A DNA stretch of 34,452 nt from Gammaproteobacteria bacterium (GTDB lineage: Bacteria > Pseudomonadota > Gammaproteobacteria > Arenicellales > Poriferihabitantaceae). Positions 1-8,706 of the stretch are shown here, piece after piece (the stretch's first letter is position 1; every line of letters begins with the position of its first letter). A model generated the notes under the pieces. That model had not been told where the DNA came from. It was given only the letters and a program-made list of their open reading frames with translations, and did not search any database. Both the position numbers and the translations under genes were made by a program. The stretch is taken from NCBI GenBank assembly GCA_028817015.1, contig JAPPQJ010000130.1:1-34452 (forward strand). The letters run 5' to 3'.

Positions 1-795
1 CTGCACGCCGGCCTGTTTGTTGATGACCATCGCGGTCGCCAAGTTCCAGTCGCGCCCGGAGAAGTTGTCATCGACATAGCCGCGCAAGGTGGCCATGCGC
101 TCGAACACGGTTTGCATGGTTTGCGACCGCAGCGCGGAATCATCAAGGTCGATCAGCGCACGCCGGTAAAACGCCGGGCCGCCGGTCGACATCACCACCG
201 CATCGAAAATGGTCGCTTCCTGCCACGCCTGGCCGCCGTGCGCGACCGCGGTGTAGCCGGCCGCCCGGATTTGGTCCAGCGCGCTGACCAACTCATCCCA
301 GGTTTGCGGCGGCGACAAGCCCAGTTCGTCAAAAATCGCTTTGTTCGCCCACACCCAGTTGGTGGAGTGCACATTGACCGGCGCGGAAATCCACTTGCCG
401 TCGTATTTGGCGAAGCCCTGCAGCGCGCCCGGCACCACCGCGTCCCAGTTCTCGGCCCGCGCCAGGTCGTTCAGGTCGGCGAGTTTGCCCTCGCGCGCCC
501 AGTCGAGGATGTCGAAGCCGAGCATCTGCACCGCGGTCGGGGCGTTGCCGGCGGTCACCCGCGCGCGCAGCACGGTCATCGCCTGTTCGCCGCCGCCGCC
601 GGCCACCGGCATGTCGTTCCAACTGACGCCCTCGCCCTCGAGGTTGTCTTTAAGGACATTCAGGGCCGCGGCCTCGCCGCCGGAAGTCCACCAGTGCAGG
701 ACTTCAACCGAGTCGTCGGCGGTTGCGCTTAGCGGCGCGGCGGCCAATGCCGCCAGCGTCGATGCAAGCGCGAGGTTTTTGTAACGCTTGAACAT
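1..795 (-). CDS. Sugar ABC transporter substrate-binding protein (GtsA/glucose-mannose SBP-like), C-terminus beyond left window edge
   Basis: Open minus frame from ATG at 795 to the window edge: [59 protein letters not shown]...; signal peptide, HWWTSGGE and [16 protein letters not shown] motifs; GGAGGA Shine-Dalgarno (SD) just upstream. Missing from the ORF track because no stop lies in the window. Confidence 0.87.
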   Translation of the reverse strand, partial: MFKRYKNLALASTLAALAAAPLSATADDSVEVLHWWTSGGEAAALNVLKDNLEGEGVSWNDMPVAGGGGEQAMTVLRARVTAGNAPTAVQMLGFDILDWAREGKLADLNDLARAENWDAVVPGALQGFAKYDGKWISAPVNVHSTNWVWANKAIFDELGLSPPQTWDELVSALDQIRAAGYTAVAHGGQAWQEATIFDAVVMSTGGPAFYRRALIDLDDSALRSQTMQTVFERMATLRGYVDDNFSGRDWNLATAMVINKQAGVQ

Positions 796-854
796 GATTT
801 TCCTCCGAATGGAATGGATGTTGAGTGAAAATGGAATGGGCGGTGAGCGCGCGG

Positions 855-1874
855 CTAATTGGCCTCAGCGGCCGCATCGCCGTAATCGACCGCGACCTGC
901 GCGCCGCTGACCGAGGCCTGCTTGACCGCCGCGGCCACCGCCAACGACTTGACGCCGTCCAGTCCGGTGGCCGCGGGCGCACCCTCGCCGACGGTGGCGC
1001 GCATGAATCGTTCGACCGCTCGAATATACAGATTGTGGCCGCTGAACGCCACCGCCTCCGTACTCGCTGTGGCGCCGGCGGTGCGCAGCGCCACCTCGCC
1101 GACCGGCCGCTGAGTCATCACATCGCGGGCGGTGATGGAGCCGGCCGTGCCGTGCACCTCCAGCCCGGAGCCGGCGTGCGGGTGGGTGAAACTCTCGTGC
1201 GTCTGCACCATCACGCCGGACGGCATGCGCCACACCGACATCACGCTGTCCTCGACACCGCGGCCGAGCGCGCCTTCGGAGTCCATGGCTGCCACTTGCA
1301 CCGGGTCCTCGTCGAGGTGGAATCTGGCGGTGTCGGCGTCGTGCACCACGATGTCGAGGATGACGCCGCCGCCGGCGGACGGGTTGTCGATGCGCCAGCC
1401 GCGCAGGTGGTCGGGCAGCAGGACGGCGTGGAAAATGCGCATGCTGAGGACTTCGCCGATGCGCCCATCGTCGATAAGTTGCTTGATGGCGAGATGCGAG
1501 CCGGCGTTGCGCAGGTGGTGGTTGGTGGCGAACACCACGCCCGCGTCATCCGCGGCGCGCACCATCGCGCGCGCATCGGCGACCGTCAACGCCAGCGGTT
1601 TCTCACACAGTACATGCTTGCCCGCGGTCACCGCCGCCAGCGCCTGCGCAAGGTGCTTCTCGTTGGTGGTGGAGATGTAAACCGCGTCAATGTCGGCGCC
1701 GAGCAAATCCTCCACCGAAGCGGCCGCGCGCGCGATGTCGTGCGCCTCAGCGAACGCGCGGCCGCGCGCCGCATCCGCGCTCATGACCGCCGCCACCTCG
1801 CCGCCGGCCGCGCGAAACGCGCCAATCATGTGCCGTGCCGCAATGTTGCTGGCGCCGATTAACCCCCACCGCAT
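855..1874 (-). CDS. Gfo/Idh/MocA family NAD(P)-dependent oxidoreductase
   Basis: [45 protein letters not shown]...; Rossmann N-terminus, [18 protein letters not shown] motif; start at 1874 preceded by CGGAGAAAG SD. Confidence 0.9.
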   Translation of the reverse strand: MRWGLIGASNIAARHMIGAFRAAGGEVAAVMSADAARGRAFAEAHDIARAAASVEDLLGADIDAVYISTTNEKHLAQALAAVTAGKHVLCEKPLALTVADARAMVRAADDAGVVFATNHHLRNAGSHLAIKQLIDDGRIGEVLSMRIFHAVLLPDHLRGWRIDNPSAGGGVILDIVVHDADTARFHLDEDPVQVAAMDSEGALGRGVEDSVMSVWRMPSGVMVQTHESFTHPHAGSGLEVHGTAGSITARDVMTQRPVGEVALRTAGATASTEAVAFSGHNLYIRAVERFMRATVGEGAPAATGLDGVKSLAVAAAVKQASVSGAQVAVDYGDAAAEAN

Positions 1875-1998
1875 AACTTTCTCCGAATTGAATGGCCGCC
1901 AACCGCGGCCGCTTTGCGAACAAGCGAGCACTCTAAACGGCCCGCCCGCGGGAGTCAAACCGCCCGGGGGCGACCGGCCGCAACGCCAGGTCGAGACA

Positions 1999-2027
1999 AA
2001 AACCGCTTGACGCGCGGATGCGGTTTT
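1999..2027. other. Perfect 8-bp inverted repeat AAAACCGC / GCGGTTTT (13-nt loop); possible hairpin or terminator
   Basis: 1999-2006 AAAACCGC and 2020-2027 GCGGTTTT; on the minus strand the stem is followed by a T run (GCGGTTTTTGTC). Confidence 0.5.
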
Positions 2028-2054
2028 CTTAAGGCGCACGCAATCTCAGTAATC

Positions 2055-2101
2055 CCCCCGGGATTTCACCGCATCCGCGGTGCCCCGGGGGTTCTTTTTT
2101 T
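2055..2101 (+). terminator. Strong rho-independent terminator-like hairpin
   Basis: CCCCCGGG (2055-2062)/CCCGGGGG (2084-2091) plus inner CACCGC (2067-2072)/GCGGTG (2077-2082), followed by TTCTTTTTTT (2092-2101). Confidence 0.75.
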
Positions 2102-2106
2102 CCAAC

Positions 2107-2363
2107 ATGCCCAGCCCTCGCCGCGCCATCCTGTTGAGCGACGGCAACAATTGGTGTCGCGGTCTGCGGGCAATCGGCGTCGACAGCCGCCGTCCGGACT
2201 GTCACCGGGTGGCGGAAAAACTCCTTCTGGCGGACCAGAAACTGGCCCAATATGCCGCAAAAGAATCCCCGCCTGTGCCGAAAAACGAGTCGATGCTCGC
2301 ATTGCCATCAATGCGTTGCCGGGTGTCATCGATAAGCGCAAAAACCGTCATCACATCGGCTTT
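2107..2363 (+). pseudogene. Degenerate, frameshifted/internally deleted NYN (LabA/DUF88-like) domain gene remnant
   Basis: Frame from ATG 2107: MPSPRRAILLSDGNNWCRGLRAIGVDSRRPDCHRVAEKLL (NYN DGNN motif region). A different frame from about 2277 reads AEKRVDARIAINALPGVIDKR (NYN EKxVDxxIAxD motif region). The middle of the domain is missing. Confidence 0.5.
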
Positions 2364-2372
2364 CCTCAAAGG

Positions 2373-2378
2373 TATAAT
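2373..2378 (+). promoter_or_regulatory. Consensus -10 element TATAAT, candidate metF promoter
   Basis: GGTATAATTG about 40 nt upstream of the likely metF start; no clear -35 hexamer. Confidence 0.45.
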
Positions 2379-2416
2379 TGCCGCATTTGACGCTCCCGCG
2401 AAACCGGCAAATAAAA

Positions 2417-3343
2417 TTGTCCACAACCGACTCATCCCCGGCGCAAGTTCCAAGCCGACTCAAAGCCGCGTTTGAGTCCGGCAAGTTCGTGGTGACCTGC
2501 GAGTTGTCGCCGCCGAAGGGCGCCGATTTGTCCGCGCTGTTCGCCAAGGCGGAACGGTTGCGCGATGCCGCGGATGCGTTCAACCTGACCGATTCGGCGG
2601 CGGCGCGCATGACCATGGACCCGGCGGCCGCCGGTCACCACCTGCTCAAGCGCGGCATCGAGCCCATCGTGCAAATCACCTCGCGCGACAAGAACCGCAT
2701 CGCCATCCAAAGCGGCATGTTGGGCGCGGCGGCACTGGGCATTTCCAACCTGGTCGTCATGGGCGGCGACCCGCCGCGCATCGGTGATCATCCCGAAGCC
2801 AAGGGCGTCAACGACCTGTTTTCATCCGAGATCATCGCCGCCGCCAGCGCCCTCAACAACGGTGCCGACCACGCCGGCAACCCGCTCAAAGGCGGCACCG
2901 ACTTCCTCGTCGGCAGCGTGTGCAATCCGGGTGCCGGCGACCTGGATGCCGAAGTCGAAAACACGCGGCGCAAGCGCGATGCGGGGGCGCGGTTTTTTCA
3001 GACCCAGGCGATTTACCGGATCGATCAGTTGCAGGCCTTCCTGGAGCGCCTGAACGACCCCGGCATCACCATTTTAGCCGGGATCATCCCGGTCAAATCG
3101 GTCAAGATGGCGACCTACATGAACCAGCGCGTGCCGGGCATCGACATCCCGGAGGCCGTGATCGAGCGCATCTTTGCCGCCGAGCGCGCCGGGCGCGTGG
3201 TCGAGGAGAGTTTAGAGATCGCGGCGTCCACCATCGGCGGTCTGCAAGCCTTGTGCGGCGGCGTTCACATCATGGCGGTGGGCTGGGAAAAGCATATCCC
3301 GGCGCTGTTGGCGCGCGCCGGACTGGCGGTTAATCGGAATTGA
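2417..3343 (+). CDS. metF: Methylenetetrahydrofolate reductase family protein (short MTHFR/MetF-like)
   Basis: SRLKAAFESGKFVVTCELSPPKGADLSALFAKAERLRDAADAFNLTDSAAARMTMD...VVMGGDPPRIGDHPEAKGVNDLFSSE; start codon uncertain (TTG 2417 or TTG 2378). Confidence 0.8.
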   Translation: MSTTDSSPAQVPSRLKAAFESGKFVVTCELSPPKGADLSALFAKAERLRDAADAFNLTDSAAARMTMDPAAAGHHLLKRGIEPIVQITSRDKNRIAIQSGMLGAAALGISNLVVMGGDPPRIGDHPEAKGVNDLFSSEIIAAASALNNGADHAGNPLKGGTDFLVGSVCNPGAGDLDAEVENTRRKRDAGARFFQTQAIYRIDQLQAFLERLNDPGITILAGIIPVKSVKMATYMNQRVPGIDIPEAVIERIFAAERAGRVVEESLEIAASTIGGLQALCGGVHIMAVGWEKHIPALLARAGLAVNRN

Positions 3344-3362
3344 CCCGGCGGCCGGTATCACC

Positions 3363-3743
3363 TCAGGACAAATCGATGGCGTGGGATTTGAGGTCGGCGA
3401 AGTCGATGATTTCAAGCACGCTTTCATGCGTGGCCCGCAACACCACCCGCGGCGCCATGCCGGCCTCGAACGCTTCCTTCCACCGCGCCGCGCACAGGCA
3501 CCATCTGTCGCCCTCCTTCAAGCCGGGGAAGCGGAATTGCGGAACCGGCGTGGACAGGTCGTTGCCCCGCGCCTTGCTGAATTCCAGGAACGCATCGGTG
3601 GCTACGATGCACACGGTATGTGCGCCCAGGTCCTCGGGCCCGGTTTCACAACAGCCGCTGCGGGTGAACCCGGTCAACGGCGATATGGAGCAGACGGCGA
3701 GGGGCTCTCCCAACACGCTGCGCTGATTCTGCGGCCAGTTCAT
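3363..3743 (-). CDS. DUF2237 family protein
   Basis: RSVLGEPLAVCSISPLTGFTRSGCCETGPEDLGAHTVCIVATDAFLEFSKARGNDLSTPVPQFRFPGLKEGDRWCLCAARWKEA; characteristic CCxTGPxDxGxHTVC and SKxRGNDLSTP motifs. Confidence 0.9.
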   Translation of the reverse strand: MNWPQNQRSVLGEPLAVCSISPLTGFTRSGCCETGPEDLGAHTVCIVATDAFLEFSKARGNDLSTPVPQFRFPGLKEGDRWCLCAARWKEAFEAGMAPRVVLRATHESVLEIIDFADLKSHAIDLS

Positions 3744-3986
3744 CGATTCGTTTGCTCAGGTGGTTGCGCCGAAGCGCTTCGCTCGGGGAATTCGGATGCG
3801 GCTATTTTACCCGTTAATTTCCCGCGCCGGTAACCCTTTGTTTAATGCCGCTGCATTTCGGGCTTTGGTGGGTGATGTATGGCGATGGTTTGGCGGGGGG
3901 CGGGCATTCCGGCCTCCAGCCGTTGCAGCGGTGCAGTCAAGCCGGCGGTTGCGCGTTGAAGCCGCGCACCCGAAAGCCGGGGTATA

Positions 3987-4784
3987 TTATCCGCCCGCCG
4001 GCTTGCTTTGCTTCAAGGGGCGGGAGTCCGTCGTGTTTGCGGCATGATGCACCCTCATCGAATAATGCCGGCGCCCCGACTCGGCCCCGTGCGCCGCGTA
4101 GTTATATTCATACAGGTCAAACCGCCCTCGCGCGCCGAACAGCAACGTCGTGGTGCGCGTGCCGTAGCGCGCACCGGTGACGAAAATCGACGAGAAGCGC
4201 GCGGCATCGGCATCAGCGCCGGCCGCCCGGGTCGCATCTTTCATCATCTGCGCCAGATCGTCGCTGCGCAGCGCGCGGTCGCCGGAAATTCGCTCTTTAA
4301 GCAACCGCACACCGCGCGCCATTTTCGGCCACGGATCATCAAGCGCGCCGTTGCTGATGCTGTGAAAACCGCTTTCCAGCCGGCGCCCGGCGGCCTCCCC
4401 GCTGGCGAAGCAATACAGTTGCCCCGGCTCGCCGTATATCAGGTTGAACGGACTGAAATCGCGGTGCGCGGTGCGCAGGAATTCGCCGTAGTCTTCGGGG
4501 GTGTCCGAGCCGCGCAGAAATCGCACCGGCAAATCGCCGCGGCTGCGCGCCCCGGTCCTGGCCGGTTGGGCCGGGCGGCGGTTGGTAACCGCCGCGATTC
4601 GCCCGCGTGTATTGACCCCGAACCAAGTCCCCCCGGCGCGCCCGTCGCGTCCGGCCAGAATGCCGGGCTGATCCGGCCAGTAGCGCATCGCTTCGCTGGG
4701 GCGGGCGTGGTATTCGTCCCGGTTGGCGGCAATGATCAGCGGGTAGCGGCGATGCTGGTCAACGGCGATGAAGACAATGCACAT
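3987..4784 (-). CDS. NRDE family protein (TANGO2/DUF833-like)
   Basis: MCIVFIAVDQHRRYPLIIAANRDEYHARPSEAMRYWPDQPGILAGRDGRAGGTWFGVNTRGRIAAVTNRR; NRDE motif and N-terminal Cys. Start chosen at MCIVF. Confidence 0.9.
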   Translation of the reverse strand: MCIVFIAVDQHRRYPLIIAANRDEYHARPSEAMRYWPDQPGILAGRDGRAGGTWFGVNTRGRIAAVTNRRPAQPARTGARSRGDLPVRFLRGSDTPEDYGEFLRTAHRDFSPFNLIYGEPGQLYCFASGEAAGRRLESGFHSISNGALDDPWPKMARGVRLLKERISGDRALRSDDLAQMMKDATRAAGADADAARFSSIFVTGARYGTRTTTLLFGARGRFDLYEYNYAAHGAESGRRHYSMRVHHAANTTDSRPLKQSKPAGG

Positions 4785-4938
4785 GGGCGCGGTTAATGAG
4801 GTGCAAAGTGGCGCGGGGTCATGATAGCGGGTGATGCAACAGATCACCATCATATGATATTCCCGGCCCGCGAAATTGCCGGGCGGCCCGGTCAGCCGCC
4901 ATACCGGGTATCTTGGGTGTGAGATTGGCCCGGGCCCG

Positions 4939-4947
4939 TGATATACT
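4939..4947 (+). promoter_or_regulatory. Extended -10 (TGATATACT) candidate mlaA promoter
   Basis: TG-n-TATACT about 34 nt upstream of the mlaA ATG. Confidence 0.45.
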
Positions 4948-4980
4948 CAACGCCGCCTTATTAACCTCCACTTAACCCCC

Positions 4981-5784
4981 ATGATCCCGGTGGTCCCAGT
5001 GAAAATAAATACTCAGATTTTTCGCATCGTTCTTATTGTCGGCCTGGCGGTCTTAAGCGGTGGCTGCGCCGCGACTTCAAGCCAGTTTGGGCAAAATGCC
5101 GAAACCGAAGCCCGGCGCGGCGACCGTGACCCGCTCATTCGATTCAACCGCTCAATGCTGGACGCAAACTTAAAAGTCGACCGCTATGTCCTGAAACCGG
5201 CCGCCAGGATCTACGCCAGACTCCCCCAGCCGGTGCGCAGCGGGGTCGGCAATTTCTTTTCCAATCTGGGCGAGCCGACCACCATCGCCAATGACCTGTT
5301 GCAGGGTAAACTGGCCCACGCCGGTCGCGATACCGGCCGCTTCGTGATCAATACGCTGGTCGGCTGGCTGGGCACGGTCGATGTGGCGAGCGCCATCGGG
5401 CTGCCCAAACGCGAAGAGGATTTCGGCCAGACCCTGGCGGTGTGGGGCGTGCCCGCCGGGCCCTATCTGGTGCTGCCGCTGCTCGGGCCGAGCAACCTGC
5501 GCGACTTGACCGGGCAGTTCACGCCGGAATACTTTAACACCGACCTGACCGCTGACCTCGAGTATCCGGCGTCGCTGTATGTCACCGGCCTGGAAGCGGT
5601 TCACGCCCGCGCCGGGTTCCTCGGCGCCGACCAGGCGCTTGAGTTGCAGCCGGACAAGTATCTGTTCCTGCGCGAAGCATACCGGCAGGAGCGCGCGTTG
5701 TTGATCGATGACCGCGACCCGCAAGACGGCGCCGGCGAAGACGGATTTATCGATGAACTGCTCGAAGAAGAAGGCGCGAACTGA
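4981..5784 (+). CDS. mlaA: MlaA (VacJ) family outer-membrane lipoprotein
   Basis: Lipobox LSGGC; DPLIRFNRSMLDANLKVDRYVLKPAARIYARLPQPVRSGVGNFFSNLGEPTTIANDLLQGK; GVPAGPYLVLPLLGPSNLRD. Confidence 0.95.
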   Translation: MIPVVPVKINTQIFRIVLIVGLAVLSGGCAATSSQFGQNAETEARRGDRDPLIRFNRSMLDANLKVDRYVLKPAARIYARLPQPVRSGVGNFFSNLGEPTTIANDLLQGKLAHAGRDTGRFVINTLVGWLGTVDVASAIGLPKREEDFGQTLAVWGVPAGPYLVLPLLGPSNLRDLTGQFTPEYFNTDLTADLEYPASLYVTGLEAVHARAGFLGADQALELQPDKYLFLREAYRQERALLIDDRDPQDGAGEDGFIDELLEEEGAN

Positions 5785-5817
5785 CCCCGAATAAACGCGC
5801 AGCGGATGCGGCGGCAG

Positions 5818-6663
5818 ATGGCCGTTTACGCGATCGGGGATATCCAGGGCTGTGTCGTGCCCCTGGAGGAAATGCTCGACATACTGCGCTTCGAACCGCG
5901 CCGCGACCAGTTATGGCTGACCGGGGACCTGGTCAACCGCGGGCGCCATTCCCTCGAAACCCTGCGCCTGGTGACGCGCCTCGGAGACAGTGTGGTCGCG
6001 GTGCTGGGCAATCACGATCTGCACCTGTTGGCGGTGGCGGCCGGGGTTCGGGAGTCGCGCCCGGGCGACACCCTGGAGCCGATTCTGCGCGCCCCTGACC
6101 GCCACGAACTGCTCGACTGGCTGCGCCGCCGGCCGCTGGCATACTGGGACAAGCGCCCCGAGTTGGGCCGCAAATCGCTGATGGTGCACGCCGGCATCTA
6201 CCCCGGATGGCGCAAAAAAGACGTGGCCCGACGGGCCGCTGAGATCGAAAGCCTGCTGCGCGGCGAGCATGGCGACGGCGACTACCGCCGGTTTCTGCAC
6301 CGCATGTACGGCCGCGGCCCGTTGCGCTGGGATGCGCCGATGGAGCGCTGGCAGCGCGCCACATTCATCACCAATGCATTCACCCGGATGCGCTACTGCA
6401 CCCGGCACGGCGACCTCGACTTCGACCACACCGGGCCGCCCGGCAGCCAGCCGCAGGGGCTGGTGCCGTGGTTTGAGCACCCGGAGCGCAAGTGCCGCAA
6501 CTGGCGAATCGTGTTCGGCCACTGGTCGGCGTTGAATTTCATCCGAAGCGGCCATGTCGTCGGCCTCGACAGCGGCTGCATCTGGGGCCGCGCGCTGACC
6601 GCGATTCGCCTCGACGGCGAGCGCGCCGGGAAATACTGGCAGGTGCGGTGCGGGAAATGCTGA
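5818..6663 (+). CDS. apaH: Symmetrical bis(5'-nucleosyl)-tetraphosphatase ApaH
   Basis: MAVYAIGDIQGCVVPLEEMLDILRFEPRRDQLWLTGDLVNRG...GNHDLHLLAVAAG; metallophosphatase motifs. ORF extends to 5806 with an alternative start. Confidence 0.95.
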   Translation: MAVYAIGDIQGCVVPLEEMLDILRFEPRRDQLWLTGDLVNRGRHSLETLRLVTRLGDSVVAVLGNHDLHLLAVAAGVRESRPGDTLEPILRAPDRHELLDWLRRRPLAYWDKRPELGRKSLMVHAGIYPGWRKKDVARRAAEIESLLRGEHGDGDYRRFLHRMYGRGPLRWDAPMERWQRATFITNAFTRMRYCTRHGDLDFDHTGPPGSQPQGLVPWFEHPERKCRNWRIVFGHWSALNFIRSGHVVGLDSGCIWGRALTAIRLDGERAGKYWQVRCGKC

Positions 6664-6718
6664 GCGGCGCGCGGCCCCGAGCCGGGTCTCCCTGTCGCCT
6701 CCTTGCAACTGACAGAAA

Positions 6719-8008
6719 ATGGCCCAATCGATCGAGCCGCTGCTGCGGTTTTTAGACGCCTCGCCGACGCCGTTCCATGCCGTGGCCGGCATCGCGGCGC
6801 GGTTGCGCGCGGCCGGTTATGCGGCGGTGGCGGAGCGGGAGCGGTGGCGGCCGGCGGCGGTGGGCAAGTATTATTTCACCCGCAACGACTCCTCGCTGGT
6901 GGCGGTGAACCTGCACCGCCCACCGGCTGAGCACGGCTTTCGCCTGGTCGGCGCGCACACCGACAGCCCGTGCCTCAAGGTCAAGCCCAACGCGGTGACC
7001 CACAACAACGGCTACGCCAAACTGGCGGTCGAGGTATACGGCGGCGCGCTGTTGAATCCGTGGTTCGACCGCGGCCTCAGCCTGGCCGGCAGGGTCACCG
7101 TGCGCACCGCCGCCGGCCGCATCGAAAACCGCTTGATTAATTTCGCGCGGCCGCTCGCCTTCATCCCCAGTTTAGCCATTCACCTCGACCGCGACGCCAA
7201 CGACAACCGCAGCATCAACAAACAAAAGGATCTGCCGGCGGTGCTGTGCCGGGTTTCCAAACGGGCCCCGGACTTTCAACGACTGCTGCGCGCGCAACTG
7301 GCCCGCCAATACCGGCGGTTGCCGGTGGATGCGGTGCTGGCCTTTGAGTTGTGCCTGTATGACTGCCAGGCGGCGGAAATCGTCGGGCTGAAAAACGAGT
7401 TCATCGCCTCCGCCCGCCTCGACAACCTGCTGAGTTGCCACGCCGGCCTGGAGGCGCTGCTGGCGGCCGGCAAAAAAACCAACAACATCCTGGTGCTGAA
7501 CGACCACGAGGAAGTCGGCAGCGTCTCGGCCAGCGGCGCCGACGGACTGTTCCTGCACGCCATCCTGCGGCGCCTGTGCGCCGATGAGCCCGGCCTCGAC
7601 CGGGCGCTTAGCCGCTCGATGATGGTGTCGGCCGACAACGCCCACGGCGTGCACCCCAACTACGCGCACAAACACGAGCCCAACCACCAGCCGCTGCTGA
7701 ACGCCGGCCCGGTGATCAAGGTCAACAGCAACCAAAGATACGCCACCAACTCGGAAACCGCCGCCGTGTTCCGCCAGGTGTGCGAGCGCGCCGGCCTGCC
7801 GTTTCAGACCGTCGTGGTGCGCTCGGACCTGGCGTGCGGCTCCACCATCGGCCCGATCACCGCCGCCCGGCTGGGCATCCGCACCGTCGATATCGGCGTG
7901 CCGCAACTGGGCATGCACTCGGTCCGCGAACTGGCCGGAGTGAAAGATCAGCGCATCTTGACGGCGGCGCTGAAGGGGTTTTACGAGATCGCCGACTGGC
8001 CGTTTTAA
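6719..8008 (+). CDS. M18 family aminopeptidase
   Basis: LVGAHTDSPCLKVKPNA, NDHEEVGSVSASGADG, SADNAHGVHPNYAHKHEPNHQPLLNAGPVIKVNSNQRYATNSET, RSDLACGSTIGPITAARLGIRTVDIGVPQLGMHSVRE. Confidence 0.96.
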   Translation: MAQSIEPLLRFLDASPTPFHAVAGIAARLRAAGYAAVAERERWRPAAVGKYYFTRNDSSLVAVNLHRPPAEHGFRLVGAHTDSPCLKVKPNAVTHNNGYAKLAVEVYGGALLNPWFDRGLSLAGRVTVRTAAGRIENRLINFARPLAFIPSLAIHLDRDANDNRSINKQKDLPAVLCRVSKRAPDFQRLLRAQLARQYRRLPVDAVLAFELCLYDCQAAEIVGLKNEFIASARLDNLLSCHAGLEALLAAGKKTNNILVLNDHEEVGSVSASGADGLFLHAILRRLCADEPGLDRALSRSMMVSADNAHGVHPNYAHKHEPNHQPLLNAGPVIKVNSNQRYATNSETAAVFRQVCERAGLPFQTVVVRSDLACGSTIGPITAARLGIRTVDIGVPQLGMHSVRELAGVKDQRILTAALKGFYEIADWPF

Positions 8009-8114
8009 TGTTTCGCCTCAGCCGCAAACATGGCCCCCGCCAGGGCCGGCTGCGGGCGGCAACCGCGCATTTCGCGGCCGGCCGCTTTGCTCAAACCGCG
8101 CCGCGCGCCGAGCC

Positions 8115-8483
8115 TTAACCGCGCTCGATGATGCTGACAATCAGGCGGTCTTCGGCGCCCGCGCCGGGTTGCAACTCCAGGTAGCGGCCCGGCACGCCCA
8201 GGCCGACCAGCCAGTCATGCAGTTCGCGCGCCCATTGCCGGCCGGAGTCGCCGCCCGGATACCGGATGACGATCACAATTTTGCCGTTTTCCTCGAAGCG
8301 GCGCAGCGCTTCGGCGACCGCCGGCAATGCCGCCACATTGCGACCGTTGGCGTGCTGCGGCCACTGGGCGCGCGGCAGGACTTGCTCGTGGAGGTTGAAG
8401 GCGGTGACCGCGGCCGGCGCGCAGGCCAGCAGAGCCGCCCCTCCCAGCAGCCCGCGGATGCGGGCCCTAAACCGCCGCCCCAT
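8115..8483 (-). CDS. Small putative secreted protein of unknown function (122 aa)
   Basis: N-terminal signal-like segment (RIRGLLGGAALLACAPAAVTAF), then NLHEQVLPRAQWPQHANGRNVAALPAVAEALRRFEENGKIVIVIRYPGGDSGRQWARELHDWLVGLGVPGRYLELQPG; operon-like position after maf. Confidence 0.7.
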   Translation of the reverse strand: MGRRFRARIRGLLGGAALLACAPAAVTAFNLHEQVLPRAQWPQHANGRNVAALPAVAEALRRFEENGKIVIVIRYPGGDSGRQWARELHDWLVGLGVPGRYLELQPGAGAEDRLIVSIIERG

Positions 8484-8706
8484 GGAATGACTCCGGTTGA
8501 GGCGCGGCCACGCCCCGGTATTTTTGCCCCGCTTTTATCGCCGCCCGGCCGCCGCGCGAGACGCGCGCCACGATGCCGAGTCGGCTGTGGCCGACAAGGT
8601 CTTTGCCGGCAGCGCGCTCGCTCAGGATTTCCCGGAGCATGCGGTCTTCCAAGCGCCCCGGCCCGGGTTTTCGGGGCGCCGCGTTAATCGGGATTGGCTC
8701 GGTCAT
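8467..8706 (-). CDS. Small uncharacterised protein (79 aa), ATGA-coupled to maf
   Basis: ATG at 8706 overlaps the maf TGA stop (8703-8706 ATGA); stop overlaps the start of the next ORF; MTEPIPINAAPRKPGPGRLEDRMLREILSERAAGKDLVGHSRLGIVARVSRGGRAAIKAGQKY... Confidence 0.5.
   Translation of the reverse strand: MTEPIPINAAPRKPGPGRLEDRMLREILSERAAGKDLVGHSRLGIVARVSRGGRAAIKAGQKYRGVAAPQPESFHGAAV

Noticed and set aside
825-1862. 345-aa plus-strand ORF antisense to the oxidoreductase
   Set aside because: Shadow ORF with antisense-type composition (RH/VG/AG-rich); the minus-strand frame has clear Gfo/Idh/MocA motifs and an SD.
2080-2475. 131-aa plus ORF (2080..2475) as an intact gene
   Set aside because: Only its first ~45 codons after ATG 2107 look protein-like (NYN); the rest lacks similarity and runs into the metF 5' end, so it is better read as a pseudogene fragment.
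3760-4047. 95-aa plus ORF between the DUF2237 and NRDE genes
   Set aside because: No SD, no recognisable motif, overlaps the NRDE 3' end; likely chance ORF.
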